DNA of 64,000 bases from Terasakiella sp033100395 (GTDB lineage Bacteria; Pseudomonadota; Alphaproteobacteria; Rhodospirillales; Terasakiellaceae), in the NCBI RefSeq assembly GCF_033100395.1, contig NZ_JAWLVJ010000008.1, positions 62,001 to 126,000 of the forward strand. Reading direction: 5' to 3'. The number at the start of each line of letters is the position of its first letter. Position 1 is the first letter of the stretch. A program made the translations under genes and the position numbers. The notes beneath the pieces were generated by a model. It did not search any database. It was not told the origin of the DNA and saw only the letters and a list, made by a program, of their open reading frames with translations. Positions 17,055 to 25,833 of the stretch are shown in pieces.

Positions 17055-17120
17055 GTCATTCCCGCAAAAGCGGGAACCTAGAAAACCTTCTGCTGGGTCC
17101 CCGCTTTCGCGGGGATGACG
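17055..17120. repeat. Paired-palindrome repeat (copy 2)
   Basis: GTCATTCCCGC-AAAA-GCGGGAACCTAG at the left and, inverted, CTGGGTCCCCGC-TTTC-GCGGGGATGACG at the right, separated by about 11 bases. Each half is a hairpin and the two halves are inverted copies of each other, a BIME-like layout. It lies between paaN and paaY and may act as a transcription or mRNA-stability signal. Confidence 0.8.
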
Positions 17121-17146
17121 CTATTTAGAGATTAGGACCAAATACC

Positions 17147-17758
17147 ATGCCCATGTCCCCCAAAGTCTATGAAATCGACGGAATCGTCCCTGTGATTGAT
17201 GAAACCGCTTTTGTCCATCCCGACGCCATCCTGATTGGCGATGTGATCGTTGGGCCGGGCGTTTATGTGGGGCCCGCCTGTTGCCTGCGCGGGGATTTCG
17301 GACGTCTGATTCTGGAAGAAGGATCAAACATTCAGGATACCTGCGTGATGCATGGCTTCCCGGGCACGGATACGGTTGTAAAGAAAAACGGCCATATCGG
17401 ACATGGTGCCGTCTTGCATGGCTGCATTATCGGCGAAGATGCGCTGGTCGGCATGAATGCGGTGATTATGGACGGAGCAGAGATTGGCCCGGAATGTATC
17501 GTCGCGGCCTCTGCCTTTGTGCGTGCGGGCAAAAAATTTGAGAAACGATCCCTGATCGGTGGTATGCCCGCAAAAGTCATGCGCGAAGTCTCAGATGAGG
17601 AATTCGCCTGGAAACGGGCTGGGACCAAGGAATATCAGGACCTGGCCGTTCGCTCCCTCACCACCATGAAACCCGCCGTTCCTCTGCGCGAGGTGGAAGA
17701 AAATCGCGGACGCATGCCGTGTGGCGATGTGAAGCCCTTGTTTGAAACGAAAAGCTAA
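17147..17758 (+). CDS. paaY: Gamma-carbonic-anhydrase-like protein PaaY
   Basis: A 203-residue left-handed beta-helix protein with hexapeptide repeats (AILIGDVIVGPGVYVGPACCLRGD). The three zinc histidines of the family are in VMHGFPG and GHGAVLHGC. PaaY proteins are thioesterases that hydrolyse inhibitory CoA by-products of phenylacetate breakdown. The length is normal (about 200). It lies downstream of paaN and upstream of a MarR regulator on the same strand. Confidence 0.87.
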   Translation: MPMSPKVYEIDGIVPVIDETAFVHPDAILIGDVIVGPGVYVGPACCLRGDFGRLILEEGSNIQDTCVMHGFPGTDTVVKKNGHIGHGAVLHGCIIGEDALVGMNAVIMDGAEIGPECIVAASAFVRAGKKFEKRSLIGGMPAKVMREVSDEEFAWKRAGTKEYQDLAVRSLTTMKPAVPLREVEENRGRMPCGDVKPLFETKS

Positions 17759-17841
17759 AGAATATCTTCTCGCACTTGCACAAAACCATCTCTAGACGTT
17801 ATAAAAGAACGGTTGGTTGAAAATGGGTCAAGGGTATAGCG

Positions 17842-18315
17842 ATGTTACTGCGTGATGATGATGAAGATGATGTCCAGCGGGACTTAATTCTGGATCAGTA
17901 TTTGCCTTATCGCATGGCCGTGATTGCTCATATGATGAGCGAAGGCTTCGCCAAGCGCTATTCTCAGGAATATAACATGTCTATCGGCGAATGGCGGGTG
18001 ATGGCAAATCTGGGTCATCAGGAACCACAAAGCGCCCATGAAATCGGATCCCATTCCCATCTGGACAAGGTGCAGGTCTCCCGCGCGGTTTCCCGCCTGG
18101 AAAAGAAAGAATGGATCGCGCGCGAAGGTGATACGGTGGATCGCCGCCGCAGCCTGTTGACCCTGACGCCAAAGGGCCGTGAAGTCTTTAACACGCTAGG
18201 CAAACTGGCGCTGGACTTTGAAGATGATGTCAGCGCATCGCTTTCAACTGAAGAATATGCCGCGCTGGACAAGATTTTGCACAAACTGTCCAAACGCGCG
18301 GCGTCTTTGTCGTAA
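17842..18315 (+). CDS. MarR-family transcriptional regulator
   Basis: A 157-residue winged-helix regulator. The recognition part runs through MSIGEWRVMANL, AHEIGSHSHLDKVQVSRAVSRLEKK and the wing DRRRSLLTLTPKGRE. It is the last plus-strand gene of the paa cluster, so it probably controls it in response to an aromatic CoA ester; candidate operators are at 14712 and 13856. An acidic N-terminal stretch (RDDDEDDVQRD) precedes the domain. It converges with a tiny membrane-protein gene with only a 4-base gap. Confidence 0.87.
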   Translation: MLLRDDDEDDVQRDLILDQYLPYRMAVIAHMMSEGFAKRYSQEYNMSIGEWRVMANLGHQEPQSAHEIGSHSHLDKVQVSRAVSRLEKKEWIAREGDTVDRRRSLLTLTPKGREVFNTLGKLALDFEDDVSASLSTEEYAALDKILHKLSKRAASLS

Positions 18316-18319
18316 GGCG

Positions 18320-18478
18320 TTAAGTCTCTTCTTTCGAACACATTGTGTCACAGATATGCATGGCGGAAAGGCCAAGGGCTGCGATGAAGATCGCCAGAAA
18401 CATCGGAACGCCGATCAATGTGCTGCCATAAATCATGGGGAGCATGGCCAGCCAGGGCAGAAGAAGTTGAAAAGGCAT
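18320..18478 (-). CDS. Small membrane protein (52 residues)
   Basis: A short frame, MPFQLLLPWL to CSKEET, that reads as one or two hydrophobic helices (roughly 4-17 and 20-41) with a charged C-terminal tail containing two cysteines. A good GGAG ribosome site lies about 9 bases before the ATG, and the gene fits exactly between the MarR gene and the divergent signalling gene. It is too short for most gene callers. I do not recognise the family. An FNR-like half-perfect box at 18556 lies about 80 bases upstream. Confidence 0.6.
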   Translation of the reverse strand: MPFQLLLPWLAMLPMIYGSTLIGVPMFLAIFIAALGLSAMHICDTMCSKEET

Positions 18479-18555
18479 GATGAAATCTCCGATGCTGTAA
18501 ATATCTGGACCTGATTGTGCACAGGGTGTGGTGTGGTTTTCAAGTCTTATTCTTG

Positions 18556-18569
18556 TCGATCAGGATCAA
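18556..18569. promoter_or_regulatory. FNR/CRP-like box (one mismatch)
   Basis: TCGAT-N4-ATCAA matches the FNR-family site TTGAT-N4-ATCAA at nine of ten positions. It lies between the divergent 52-residue gene and the GGDEF/EAL gene and could serve either. Confidence 0.3.
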
Positions 18570-18721
18570 TTTCTCATACTACGGAAAGATACATATAAAA
18601 CCCGTGAGCGATCGTGTAATATTGCTTTCATATTATCAAACTTTCTTGCATCTATGGAACGTCACGAAAAACAGTGGCGGCAAAAAGAAACAAAATACGC
18701 CTGGGAAACAAACGTAAAGAG

Positions 18722-21700
18722 ATGTCTCAAAAAAAACTAGAAGCTTCCATTCTGGTCGTCGATGATGATCCGGTCATGTTGAAACTGGTCGCGTATTTTT
18801 TCGAACAGAAAAATTACGCTGTGGAAAGTTGTGCCAGTGCCAATGAAGCCATGGCTGTCTTGCGTGAAAAGCCCTTTGATCTGGTGATCCTGGACCACTA
18901 CATGTCGCCGGGCATCAGCGGACTTGAGATGTTAAAAGAAATCCGCGCAGATGGCATTGATGTTGCCGTTGTCATGTTGACCGGGGCCAGTGATCAGGAG
19001 TTGGTGATTGAATCCATGCAATCAGGTGCGCTGGATTTTATCAAGAAAACCAAGGGTAAGAAATTTTTCGATAAATTGGAACGTGGTGTTCTTCGTGCGC
19101 TTCATGTGCATGGTTTGGAAAAACAGATGAAACAGACTCATGCTGCGCTGGAGGAAAGTGAAAAAAGATACCGCCAGCTGTTTCAGGGGTGTCAGGCTGC
19201 CTTTTTAATCATTGATCCGGAAGATGGGAAAATTGTTGATGCCAATAAGGCCGCTTGTGAATTCTACGGATATGATCTTTCAGACCTTCTTGATAAAAAG
19301 ATCAGTGATATTAATACGCTGAGCCCTGAAGAAGTGTCTTCTGAAATGGCGTTGGCAAAGGAAGAACGCCGTACGCACTTTTATTTTAAGCATCAAGTGG
19401 CCGACGGGTCGATCCGACATGTGGAGGTCCATTCCGGTCCGCTTGATGTTGATGGTAAGGCACATCTTTATTCGATCATTCACGATATATCCGATCGTCA
19501 TCGCGCTGAAAGTTTTGTCGCAGGCCAACATCGCACGTTGGAGAAACTCGCGAAGTTGCGCCCACTGGAAACGGTGCTGGATGAATTGACGCTGACGTTG
19601 GAAGATCAGAAAATCGGGGCTTATTTCGCGATTTTCTCTGTGACAGATCAAGGTAAGTTCCATCTCGAAAGTGCGCCCAATTTACCCGCTGATTTTGTCT
19701 TGAAACTGCGCAACACCGGGATCGATGAGACTTGCCATCTGGTTAGAGGATCATGTGGCTTTCTGCTTGATGATGAAGGGGATTTGTCTTGTGATACCTG
19801 TCTTGCACGCACCTGGATGGAAAGCGCGGGCATGGCCGATATCGTGACAGAACCGATCTATTCATCCAAACAAACGATCATCGGTGCTTTTTGTGCCTTT
19901 TTCACAGACCAGATCAGTGAGAAAGATCGACTTAAAAGCCATGAGTTTATGAAAAAAAACGTATCTTTGGCTGGGGTGACGATTGAACATTACAAACAGG
20001 TTCAATCCATCAACGATCAGGCGGAGTTCTTGCAGACGGTCATCGATGCGGTGCCAACGCCGATTTATTACAAGGGGGCTGACGGGCTGTATGCCGGATG
20101 CAACACGGCGATGGCTGATTTTTTTGAACAGCCCAAGGATGAGATCATCGGGCGCAAGATGGAAGATTTCTATCCGCAGGAAAGTCAAAAATTCACCCAT
20201 GTGGATGCGCAACTGTTAGAAACTGGCGGCAATGCTGTTGTGGAAGATGCCTTTAACCGGTCCGATTGTACCCACCATGTTGTTGCTCATAAAGCCCGTT
20301 TCATTGGTCCCGATGGCAAGGCCGGTATTGTCGGTGCGGTGATGGATATTACTGAACGCAAGTTGTCAGAAAATGAACTGCGTCTGGCCCAGACTGTGTT
20401 TGATACCACATCCGAAGCCATCGTGGTGACCGACCTGCAAAATCGCATTCAGGCGGTCAATCCGTCCTTTACCCATGTGACGGGTTATAGCGAACAGGAA
20501 GTGCTGGGCCGTGACCCCGGGTTCTTGAGCTCAGGGCGTCACGATAAATCATTCTATAACCGCATGTGGAAGCAGCTGCAAAAGACCGGGCGTTGGCAAG
20601 GTGAGATCTGGAACCGACGCAAAAATGGCGACCTTTATGCGGAATGGCTGTCGATCTCGGCCGTTTATGATCCGGACAAAAATGTTTCGCAATATGTGGC
20701 GGTCTTTAGCGACATCACCAAACGCAAGAAGGCAGAAGAACTGATCCGTCATCAGGCGAATTATGACGCGCTGACCAACCTGCCCAACCGCAACCTGTTT
20801 CTGGATCGCCTAAGTCGATCCATGATGCGCGCCAAGCGTCAGGATACGCAGGTCGCGCTGATGTTTCTGGATCTGGACCGCTTTAAATGGGTCAATGACA
20901 CACTGGGCCACAATACCGGGGATATGCTGTTGCAAGAAGCCGCAGTCAGGATTTCCAAATGTGTACGCGAAACAGATACGGTTTCACGGCTGGGCGGCGA
21001 TGAATTCACCATTGTTTTGCCGGACTTGAAACATACGATTGATGTGGAAAAGGTTGCACGCAAGGTTTTGGCGGCGTTGGCCGAACCATTTAACATTTCT
21101 GGCCATGAAATCTTTGTGTCCGGCAGTGTCGGGATTACGGTTTTCCCTGATGATGGGGCAGAACTTGAATTGCTATTGCGTAATGCCGATACGGCCATGT
21201 ATCGCGCCAAGGAAGGCGGACGCAATGACTTCCGTTTCTTTACCTCGGAAATGAACGCAGAAGCCCACCAGCAGATGATCCTGGAAGGCGATATGCGCCG
21301 GGGGCTGGAACGCGATGAATTTGTCGTGCATTACCAACCCGTTGTAGATGTGAAAACCGGACGTGTTGTGTCCTGCGAAGCTTTGGTGCGTTGGGAACAT
21401 CCGCGTCGGGGCCTGATTGGACCGGGCTATTTTATTGGGATTGCCGAAGAAACCGGGCTGATCAACATGATCGGGGATTCTGTTTTGCGGCAGGTCTGTG
21501 ACCAGGTCAACAAATGGCAACATGACCCGGTAATGAAGGATGTGCGTGTGGCGGTCAATCTGTCTACCCGTCAGTTGCAGAATGAAAACCTGTTGCAAGA
21601 TTTGATGCAGGTGGTGAATGAGGCTGGCGTTTCCCCCCTTTCTCTGACGCTGGAAGTTACCGAAACACTGGTGATGCAGGACCCGGAAGGGGCAGCCAAG

Positions 21701-22045
21701 CTTTTGGAAGACATCAGGGCTCAGGGGTTCAAGGTGGCACTGGACGATTTCGGCACCGGATATTCTTCGCTGAACTATTTGAAACGGTTCTCGTTTGATG
21801 TTTTAAAGATTGATCGCAGCTTCATCATGGATATTGAGAGTGATGAGGGCGATGCCGCCTTGGTTGAAGCCATCATCGTCATGGCCCATAAACTGGGGAT
21901 CAAGGTGGTGGCCGAAGGGGTGGAAAGCCAGTTGCAGAAAGATTTTGTCACTAGGCAGGCCTGTGATTTCATTCAGGGGTATTTTTATAGCAAACCTGTG
22001 GATGAAAAAGGCTTTCACCACTTTTGTAACACGCTGAATGCTTGA
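18722..22045 (+). CDS. REC-PAS-GAF-PAS-PAS-GGDEF-EAL signalling protein
   Basis: A 1107-residue cytoplasmic c-di-GMP protein. Order seen: receiver domain (phospho-acceptor D58 in VILDHYMSPG), short coiled coil, PAS (about 145-260), GAF-like (about 275-430), two PAS domains (about 440-675), GGDEF (RLGGDEF near 758, with an inhibitory-site RETD just before) and EAL (CEALVRWEH near 886, DDFGTGYSS near 1010). Both GGDEF and EAL motifs are intact, so it may both make and break c-di-GMP. The GAF part has a C-x14-C-x2-C cysteine cluster (SCGF...LSCDTCLA) that could sense redox state or bind metal. The ATG at 18722 is used; the GTG at 18674 is an alternative. Confidence 0.88.
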   Translation: MSQKKLEASILVVDDDPVMLKLVAYFFEQKNYAVESCASANEAMAVLREKPFDLVILDHYMSPGISGLEMLKEIRADGIDVAVVMLTGASDQELVIESMQSGALDFIKKTKGKKFFDKLERGVLRALHVHGLEKQMKQTHAALEESEKRYRQLFQGCQAAFLIIDPEDGKIVDANKAACEFYGYDLSDLLDKKISDINTLSPEEVSSEMALAKEERRTHFYFKHQVADGSIRHVEVHSGPLDVDGKAHLYSIIHDISDRHRAESFVAGQHRTLEKLAKLRPLETVLDELTLTLEDQKIGAYFAIFSVTDQGKFHLESAPNLPADFVLKLRNTGIDETCHLVRGSCGFLLDDEGDLSCDTCLARTWMESAGMADIVTEPIYSSKQTIIGAFCAFFTDQISEKDRLKSHEFMKKNVSLAGVTIEHYKQVQSINDQAEFLQTVIDAVPTPIYYKGADGLYAGCNTAMADFFEQPKDEIIGRKMEDFYPQESQKFTHVDAQLLETGGNAVVEDAFNRSDCTHHVVAHKARFIGPDGKAGIVGAVMDITERKLSENELRLAQTVFDTTSEAIVVTDLQNRIQAVNPSFTHVTGYSEQEVLGRDPGFLSSGRHDKSFYNRMWKQLQKTGRWQGEIWNRRKNGDLYAEWLSISAVYDPDKNVSQYVAVFSDITKRKKAEELIRHQANYDALTNLPNRNLFLDRLSRSMMRAKRQDTQVALMFLDLDRFKWVNDTLGHNTGDMLLQEAAVRISKCVRETDTVSRLGGDEFTIVLPDLKHTIDVEKVARKVLAALAEPFNISGHEIFVSGSVGITVFPDDGAELELLLRNADTAMYRAKEGGRNDFRFFTSEMNAEAHQQMILEGDMRRGLERDEFVVHYQPVVDVKTGRVVSCEALVRWEHPRRGLIGPGYFIGIAEETGLINMIGDSVLRQVCDQVNKWQHDPVMKDVRVAVNLSTRQLQNENLLQDLMQVVNEAGVSPLSLTLEVTETLVMQDPEGAAKLLEDIRAQGFKVALDDFGTGYSSLNYLKRFSFDVLKIDRSFIMDIESDEGDAALVEAIIVMAHKLGIKVVAEGVESQLQKDFVTRQACDFIQGYFYSKPVDEKGFHHFCNTLNA

Positions 22046-22104
22046 CCTGTGATCCGGTCGGTTTATAAAGTTTATAACAATAAACACAGGGACCCACAGT
22101 TTTT

Positions 22105-22740
22105 ATGCCGACCTTTGATGATGCTTTTCAAAAAAAATTAGACGATCTGTTTAAATGGCGCCGCGATGAACGCCATTTTAAAACTGATGCACTGCCGGAT
22201 GGGTTGCTGGATCAATTGCTGGAAACTGCAACGCTTGCCCCATCTGTGGGTAATAGCCAGCCCTGGCGATTTGTGAAGGTTGAAAGTGCACAACGCAGAA
22301 AAGCCGTGCGTGATAATTTTGAAGCCTGTAATCAGGACGCGCTGAAAGATTATGATGGGGACAAGGCGCAAAGCTATGCTGCGCTTAAACTGTCCGGGAT
22401 GGATGATGCGCCGGCCCATGTTGCTGTTTTCTGTGCGACAGAAACCAAGGTGGGGCAGGGTCTGGGGCAAAAAACCATGCCGGAAACTCTTAAATATTCC
22501 GTCGTTTCCGCCATTCAGACATTGTGGCTGAGTGCGCGGGCGCAAGGGATTGGTTTGGGATGGGTATCAATCATTGAGCCGGAAACGGTGAAAAAAATTC
22601 TGGATATTCAGGAAGACAGTTGGGAGTTGATCGCATATCTTTGTATCGGCTACCCGGAAGCAGAACATGACGTGCCGGAACTGGTGCGCACAGGCTGGCA
22701 AGAACGATTGCCTTTTTCAAGAACGGTACTGACACGATGA
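22105..22740 (+). CDS. bluB: 5,6-dimethylbenzimidazole synthase
   Basis: A 211-residue nitroreductase-fold flavoprotein of the BluB type. It shows the FMN-binding FKWRRDERHFK and ATLAPSVGNSQPWRF motifs near the N-terminus, and the C-terminal ARAQGIGLGWVSII and LCIGYPE segments. BluB cleaves reduced FMN with oxygen to make the lower ligand of vitamin B12, so the organism probably makes or completes cobalamin aerobically. A cobalamin riboswitch-controlled metal transporter lies 3 kb downstream. It overlaps the next small gene by four bases. Confidence 0.88.
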   Translation: MPTFDDAFQKKLDDLFKWRRDERHFKTDALPDGLLDQLLETATLAPSVGNSQPWRFVKVESAQRRKAVRDNFEACNQDALKDYDGDKAQSYAALKLSGMDDAPAHVAVFCATETKVGQGLGQKTMPETLKYSVVSAIQTLWLSARAQGIGLGWVSIIEPETVKKILDIQEDSWELIAYLCIGYPEAEHDVPELVRTGWQERLPFSRTVLTR

Positions 22741-22928
22741 ATGAGAAATTTAAAACAAGACGGTTCTGGCAACTGGTGGCGGCCATCTTTTCAATTGTGT
22801 GGATTTCCTTTGTGGTGGTGTTTACGCAAGGTCAGGAAGAACACTGGTTGAACAACACGATGTTTTTGCTGCCCATCGCGGTTTGGGCAGGTGTGATCAT
22901 TGCATTTCGTAACGAGCGTGATCAGTAA
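22737..22928 (+). CDS. Small two-span membrane protein
   Basis: A 63-residue protein with two hydrophobic helices (about 11-30 and 40-57) and basic ends. Its start overlaps the bluB stop (ATGA), so it is translated together with bluB. I do not recognise a family. Its 3' end overlaps the convergent gene by seven bases. Confidence 0.65.
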   Translation: MNEKFKTRRFWQLVAAIFSIVWISFVVVFTQGQEEHWLNNTMFLLPIAVWAGVIIAFRNERDQ

Positions 22929-23209
22929 TAGGTCTTATCGACGGGTTCGTCACGTTCCTGAGCCAGGCTGAAAATCCCCCATCCCATGGCGATACTGCCA
23001 AAGGTAAGTGCAAGGCCACTATAAAGCATGATGACCACCAGCCAGCCATCAGACGTGCCTGAAATCAGGGTCCAGAGATTGCTGACATCGAAATACAACA
23101 GCAATGTACCAAACACAAAGCCGCCAAACACACCTGAAACCAGATGTTTCAACAGAAAAGTCAGGGTGATTTGTGCTGTCCAATGGAGGTTTTCTAAAGG
23201 CTTTTTCAT
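22922..23209 (-). CDS. Small membrane protein, two spans
   Basis: A 95-residue protein with two hydrophobic segments (about 26-45 and 57-80), a short basic N-terminus and an acidic C-terminal tail. Its start overlaps the end of the CinA-type gene upstream by four bases, so it is the last gene of a minus-strand operon. The function is unknown. Confidence 0.7.
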   Translation of the reverse strand: MKKPLENLHWTAQITLTFLLKHLVSGVFGGFVFGTLLLYFDVSNLWTLISGTSDGWLVVIMLYSGLALTFGSIAMGWGIFSLAQERDEPVDKTYY

Positions 23210-23952
23210 GATGAAGAGATAAGCTTTCCGCCCAGATTTTCAACCATGTCTTTGATGATTTTGCTGCATTCATCAATGCGGGCCTCATCGGTTGATCGCA
23301 TCACCAGACTGACGCCGAAATTGCCTTCCTTAAAATATGGGTAGCTTCCGATATCGATATCTTCAAATCGGGTTTGGATATCGCTTAAAGGTCCAGCAAT
23401 AATGCCTTCGCCCAGATTGGTGGTGACGGTCTGGGAAAGAACAGTCGCCCCACCCGTTAAACGGTCTTTCAGGTTATCAAACATGGCGCGCATGATCTTG
23501 GGTACACCCGCCAGCACAAAAACATTTTCCACCTGATAACCCGGTGCCTTGCTAATCGGGTTTTCAATCAGGATCGCGCCTTTTGGGGTGCGGGCCATGC
23601 GCAGGCGGGCTTCATTTAAATCTTCCGGCTTATAGTGGCTTTTCAGAATGGCAACCGCTTGCGCGTTATGGCCGAAATCCAGACCAAAGGCGCGCGCCAC
23701 ACATTCAGACGTAATGTCATCATGGGTCGGACCGATTCCACCTGTGGTGAAGACATAGTCATAGGTCTTGCGCGCGTAATTTACCGTTTCAACGATGGTG
23801 TCGGCCACATCGGGGATGACGCGGGCTTCGCGAACCTGAATGCCAAGTTCATTTAAGGCTGTGCCTAAAAAGGACAGGTTTACATCCTTTGTGCGCCCGG
23901 AAAGGACTTCGTTACCGATGATAAGGATGCAGGCCGTAACGGATTTTGTCAT
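23206..23952 (-). CDS. CinA-type molybdopterin-binding-fold protein
   Basis: A 248-residue protein with the MoCF (MoaB/MogA-like) fold of the CinA N-terminal domain: IIGNEVLSGRTKDVN, TTGGIGPTHDDIT and APGYQVENVFVLAGVP. It lacks the C-terminal CinA deamidase domain, as in many alphaproteobacteria where the halves are separate genes. Related proteins are ADP-ribose or NMN-linked nucleotide-repair hydrolases; the exact reaction here is uncertain. It starts two bases after the unknown 565-residue gene and overlaps the small membrane protein gene. Confidence 0.8.
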   Translation of the reverse strand: MTKSVTACILIIGNEVLSGRTKDVNLSFLGTALNELGIQVREARVIPDVADTIVETVNYARKTYDYVFTTGGIGPTHDDITSECVARAFGLDFGHNAQAVAILKSHYKPEDLNEARLRMARTPKGAILIENPISKAPGYQVENVFVLAGVPKIMRAMFDNLKDRLTGGATVLSQTVTTNLGEGIIAGPLSDIQTRFEDIDIGSYPYFKEGNFGVSLVMRSTDEARIDECSKIIKDMVENLGGKLISSS

Positions 23953-23954
23953 AT

Positions 23955-25652
23955 TTATTCTTGGGACATTTTTTCATGCATGCCTTTATAGGCGGTCATG
24001 AATTTACCAATGGTATGTTCAATGTTATCGCGTGTATTGCGCGATGTATCTTCACCGGTCTCACGGGCTTGCTGGCGTGCAAAGATCACACGGTCAATCA
24101 GGGCGAGAATCCCATCCACAACCCCTTGCAGCGGTTTGGGCAAGTTGGCTTTTTCACCTTCCAGCACTTGGGAGGCTTTGGTGAAGTCAGCTTCATACTT
24201 GATCAGGTGTAGTACCAGAATGGCTTCGAAGAAATGTTCCAGGCAATTTTGCAGCACACGCGGTTCTGCTTTGGCTTTCAGCAGTTTCACGATCTGATTG
24301 GCATAAGTGATCGGGCGGCGACCCATTTCAGGAACGGACAGCGGCAGGCGGCCTTCATCCAGTTTCTGGCCCATACAGGCACCTTGCACTTCATCCAGAC
24401 CAATAGCATTTTTGGTGTAAAGCAGGTTCAGGATCAGCATTTCAAAGAAGTTCTGATCATTGTTTTTGAAGCTTTGCTCCAACGCACGGGCCACAGCACC
24501 CTTGGCGTTAGGACCTTGGGATGCCTGTTCTGCGATCTGGATAATCCGTTCGACTTCCCCTTTAAAGAGGTTTTCACGCATGTTGGACAGATAAGACAGA
24601 ATGGAGAAATTGAACGTTTTCGGGAAGAAAAGCTCATCTCTGGCTTCGGCTTCCTTGAAGATGTCCATGACCTTTTCCCAGGTCTCTTTCTTTTTCGGTC
24701 CGGCCTTCTTCGGGGCAGGGGCAGCCTTTTTCTCTTTTCCTAACAGTTTGGAGAACAAGCCGCCTTTCTTTTCCTGCTTGCCACCTTTTTTCTTCGGGCC
24801 ATCGCCTTGGGCGGCGCGTTTGGCTGCTTCGGTCTGTGACGATCCCCAACCAGAGAAACCAGACTCAACAACTTCTAACAAAGGACGTTGTTTATCGCGC
24901 AGGACGGAGCGGATTTTTTCTTCATCCGCTTCCGGGTCGGTTTCGTTATAAACCCGGCGCGTCAAAATTTCACGGCTGTCCATGATCAGGGCCTTGATGG
25001 CATCCTCGATCAGAACGCTAAATTCGATGGAATACAGGAACAGCGGCGCAATCCCGATATCATTGATGGAATGACGGCCATAAAGGTGCGTGCTTCGCAA
25101 AACATCCAGTTTGGAATCAAAGTGGCGCACAACAGATTGAATACAGATTTTTTCTGCCAGCTCGTACGGGAATTCCGGTTCTTTCGGCTTTTTCTTTTTC
25201 TTTCTTTTTTTGCCGTCTGGGCCGACTTCATATTCATCATCGTCGCTGCCGCTATCTGAAGCGCCACCGTTTTTGGCGTCGGCTGTTTTTTTCTTGGCTT
25301 CGGCGGCTTCGCGTTTTTTCTGTTCTTTTAGTTCTTTGGACCGTTTGGGCAGGTTCTCCAACCCGGTCATAATTTCTTCGGCACGCTGGCGCACCAGACG
25401 GGTGAACTGGCCGTCGCGAAATTCCTTACATTGTTCCATGATGGTCAGAACAAAGCGGATCTGCGTCAGGTACGTGCCTTTTTGCAAGGCATCCGGGTCA
25501 CCTTCGGCAAGAACCTTGAGCACACGCTGGGCCGCACCATCGACCTGAGTCATCATTGCCGCTTTGCCTTCTTCAGGTTTAAGCGAAGATAATTCTGTCA
25601 TGGCGGTCGTTAATTCGACCTTTTCAAAATCGGCTGGTTTTGCTTCTGACAC
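23955..25652 (-). CDS. Unknown lysine-rich cytoplasmic protein (565 residues)
   Basis: I do not recognise this protein. It has helical blocks separated by two charged low-complexity linkers: about 100-155 (KELKEQKKREAAEAKKK, a serine/aspartate stretch, then KKRKKKKKPKEPE) and about 290-340 (lysine/alanine/proline-rich). The C-terminal 220 residues look like a helical repeat domain (FNFSILSYLSNMRENLF and LEHFFEAILVLHL). There is no signal peptide or membrane segment. It is the first gene of a minus-strand operon with the CinA-type gene. The linkers suggest nucleic-acid, membrane or protein scaffolding, which is inference only. Confidence 0.75.
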   Translation of the reverse strand: MSEAKPADFEKVELTTAMTELSSLKPEEGKAAMMTQVDGAAQRVLKVLAEGDPDALQKGTYLTQIRFVLTIMEQCKEFRDGQFTRLVRQRAEEIMTGLENLPKRSKELKEQKKREAAEAKKKTADAKNGGASDSGSDDDEYEVGPDGKKRKKKKKPKEPEFPYELAEKICIQSVVRHFDSKLDVLRSTHLYGRHSINDIGIAPLFLYSIEFSVLIEDAIKALIMDSREILTRRVYNETDPEADEEKIRSVLRDKQRPLLEVVESGFSGWGSSQTEAAKRAAQGDGPKKKGGKQEKKGGLFSKLLGKEKKAAPAPKKAGPKKKETWEKVMDIFKEAEARDELFFPKTFNFSILSYLSNMRENLFKGEVERIIQIAEQASQGPNAKGAVARALEQSFKNNDQNFFEMLILNLLYTKNAIGLDEVQGACMGQKLDEGRLPLSVPEMGRRPITYANQIVKLLKAKAEPRVLQNCLEHFFEAILVLHLIKYEADFTKASQVLEGEKANLPKPLQGVVDGILALIDRVIFARQQARETGEDTSRNTRDNIEHTIGKFMTAYKGMHEKMSQE

Positions 25653-25833
25653 GATAGGACCGTACTCGGGTTATTTGTTACCATTTTGTTGGCAAATGTA
25701 CGAACAAATGATTGAAAATGCAATGGTCTGCACGCACACCTATGTCAACAGATGTAAATTATATCAGAAAGGTTAACAAATTCGATACAGAGGAATACTT
25801 AGGTTGGCTGCATAAACCGTTCAAGTTTATACC

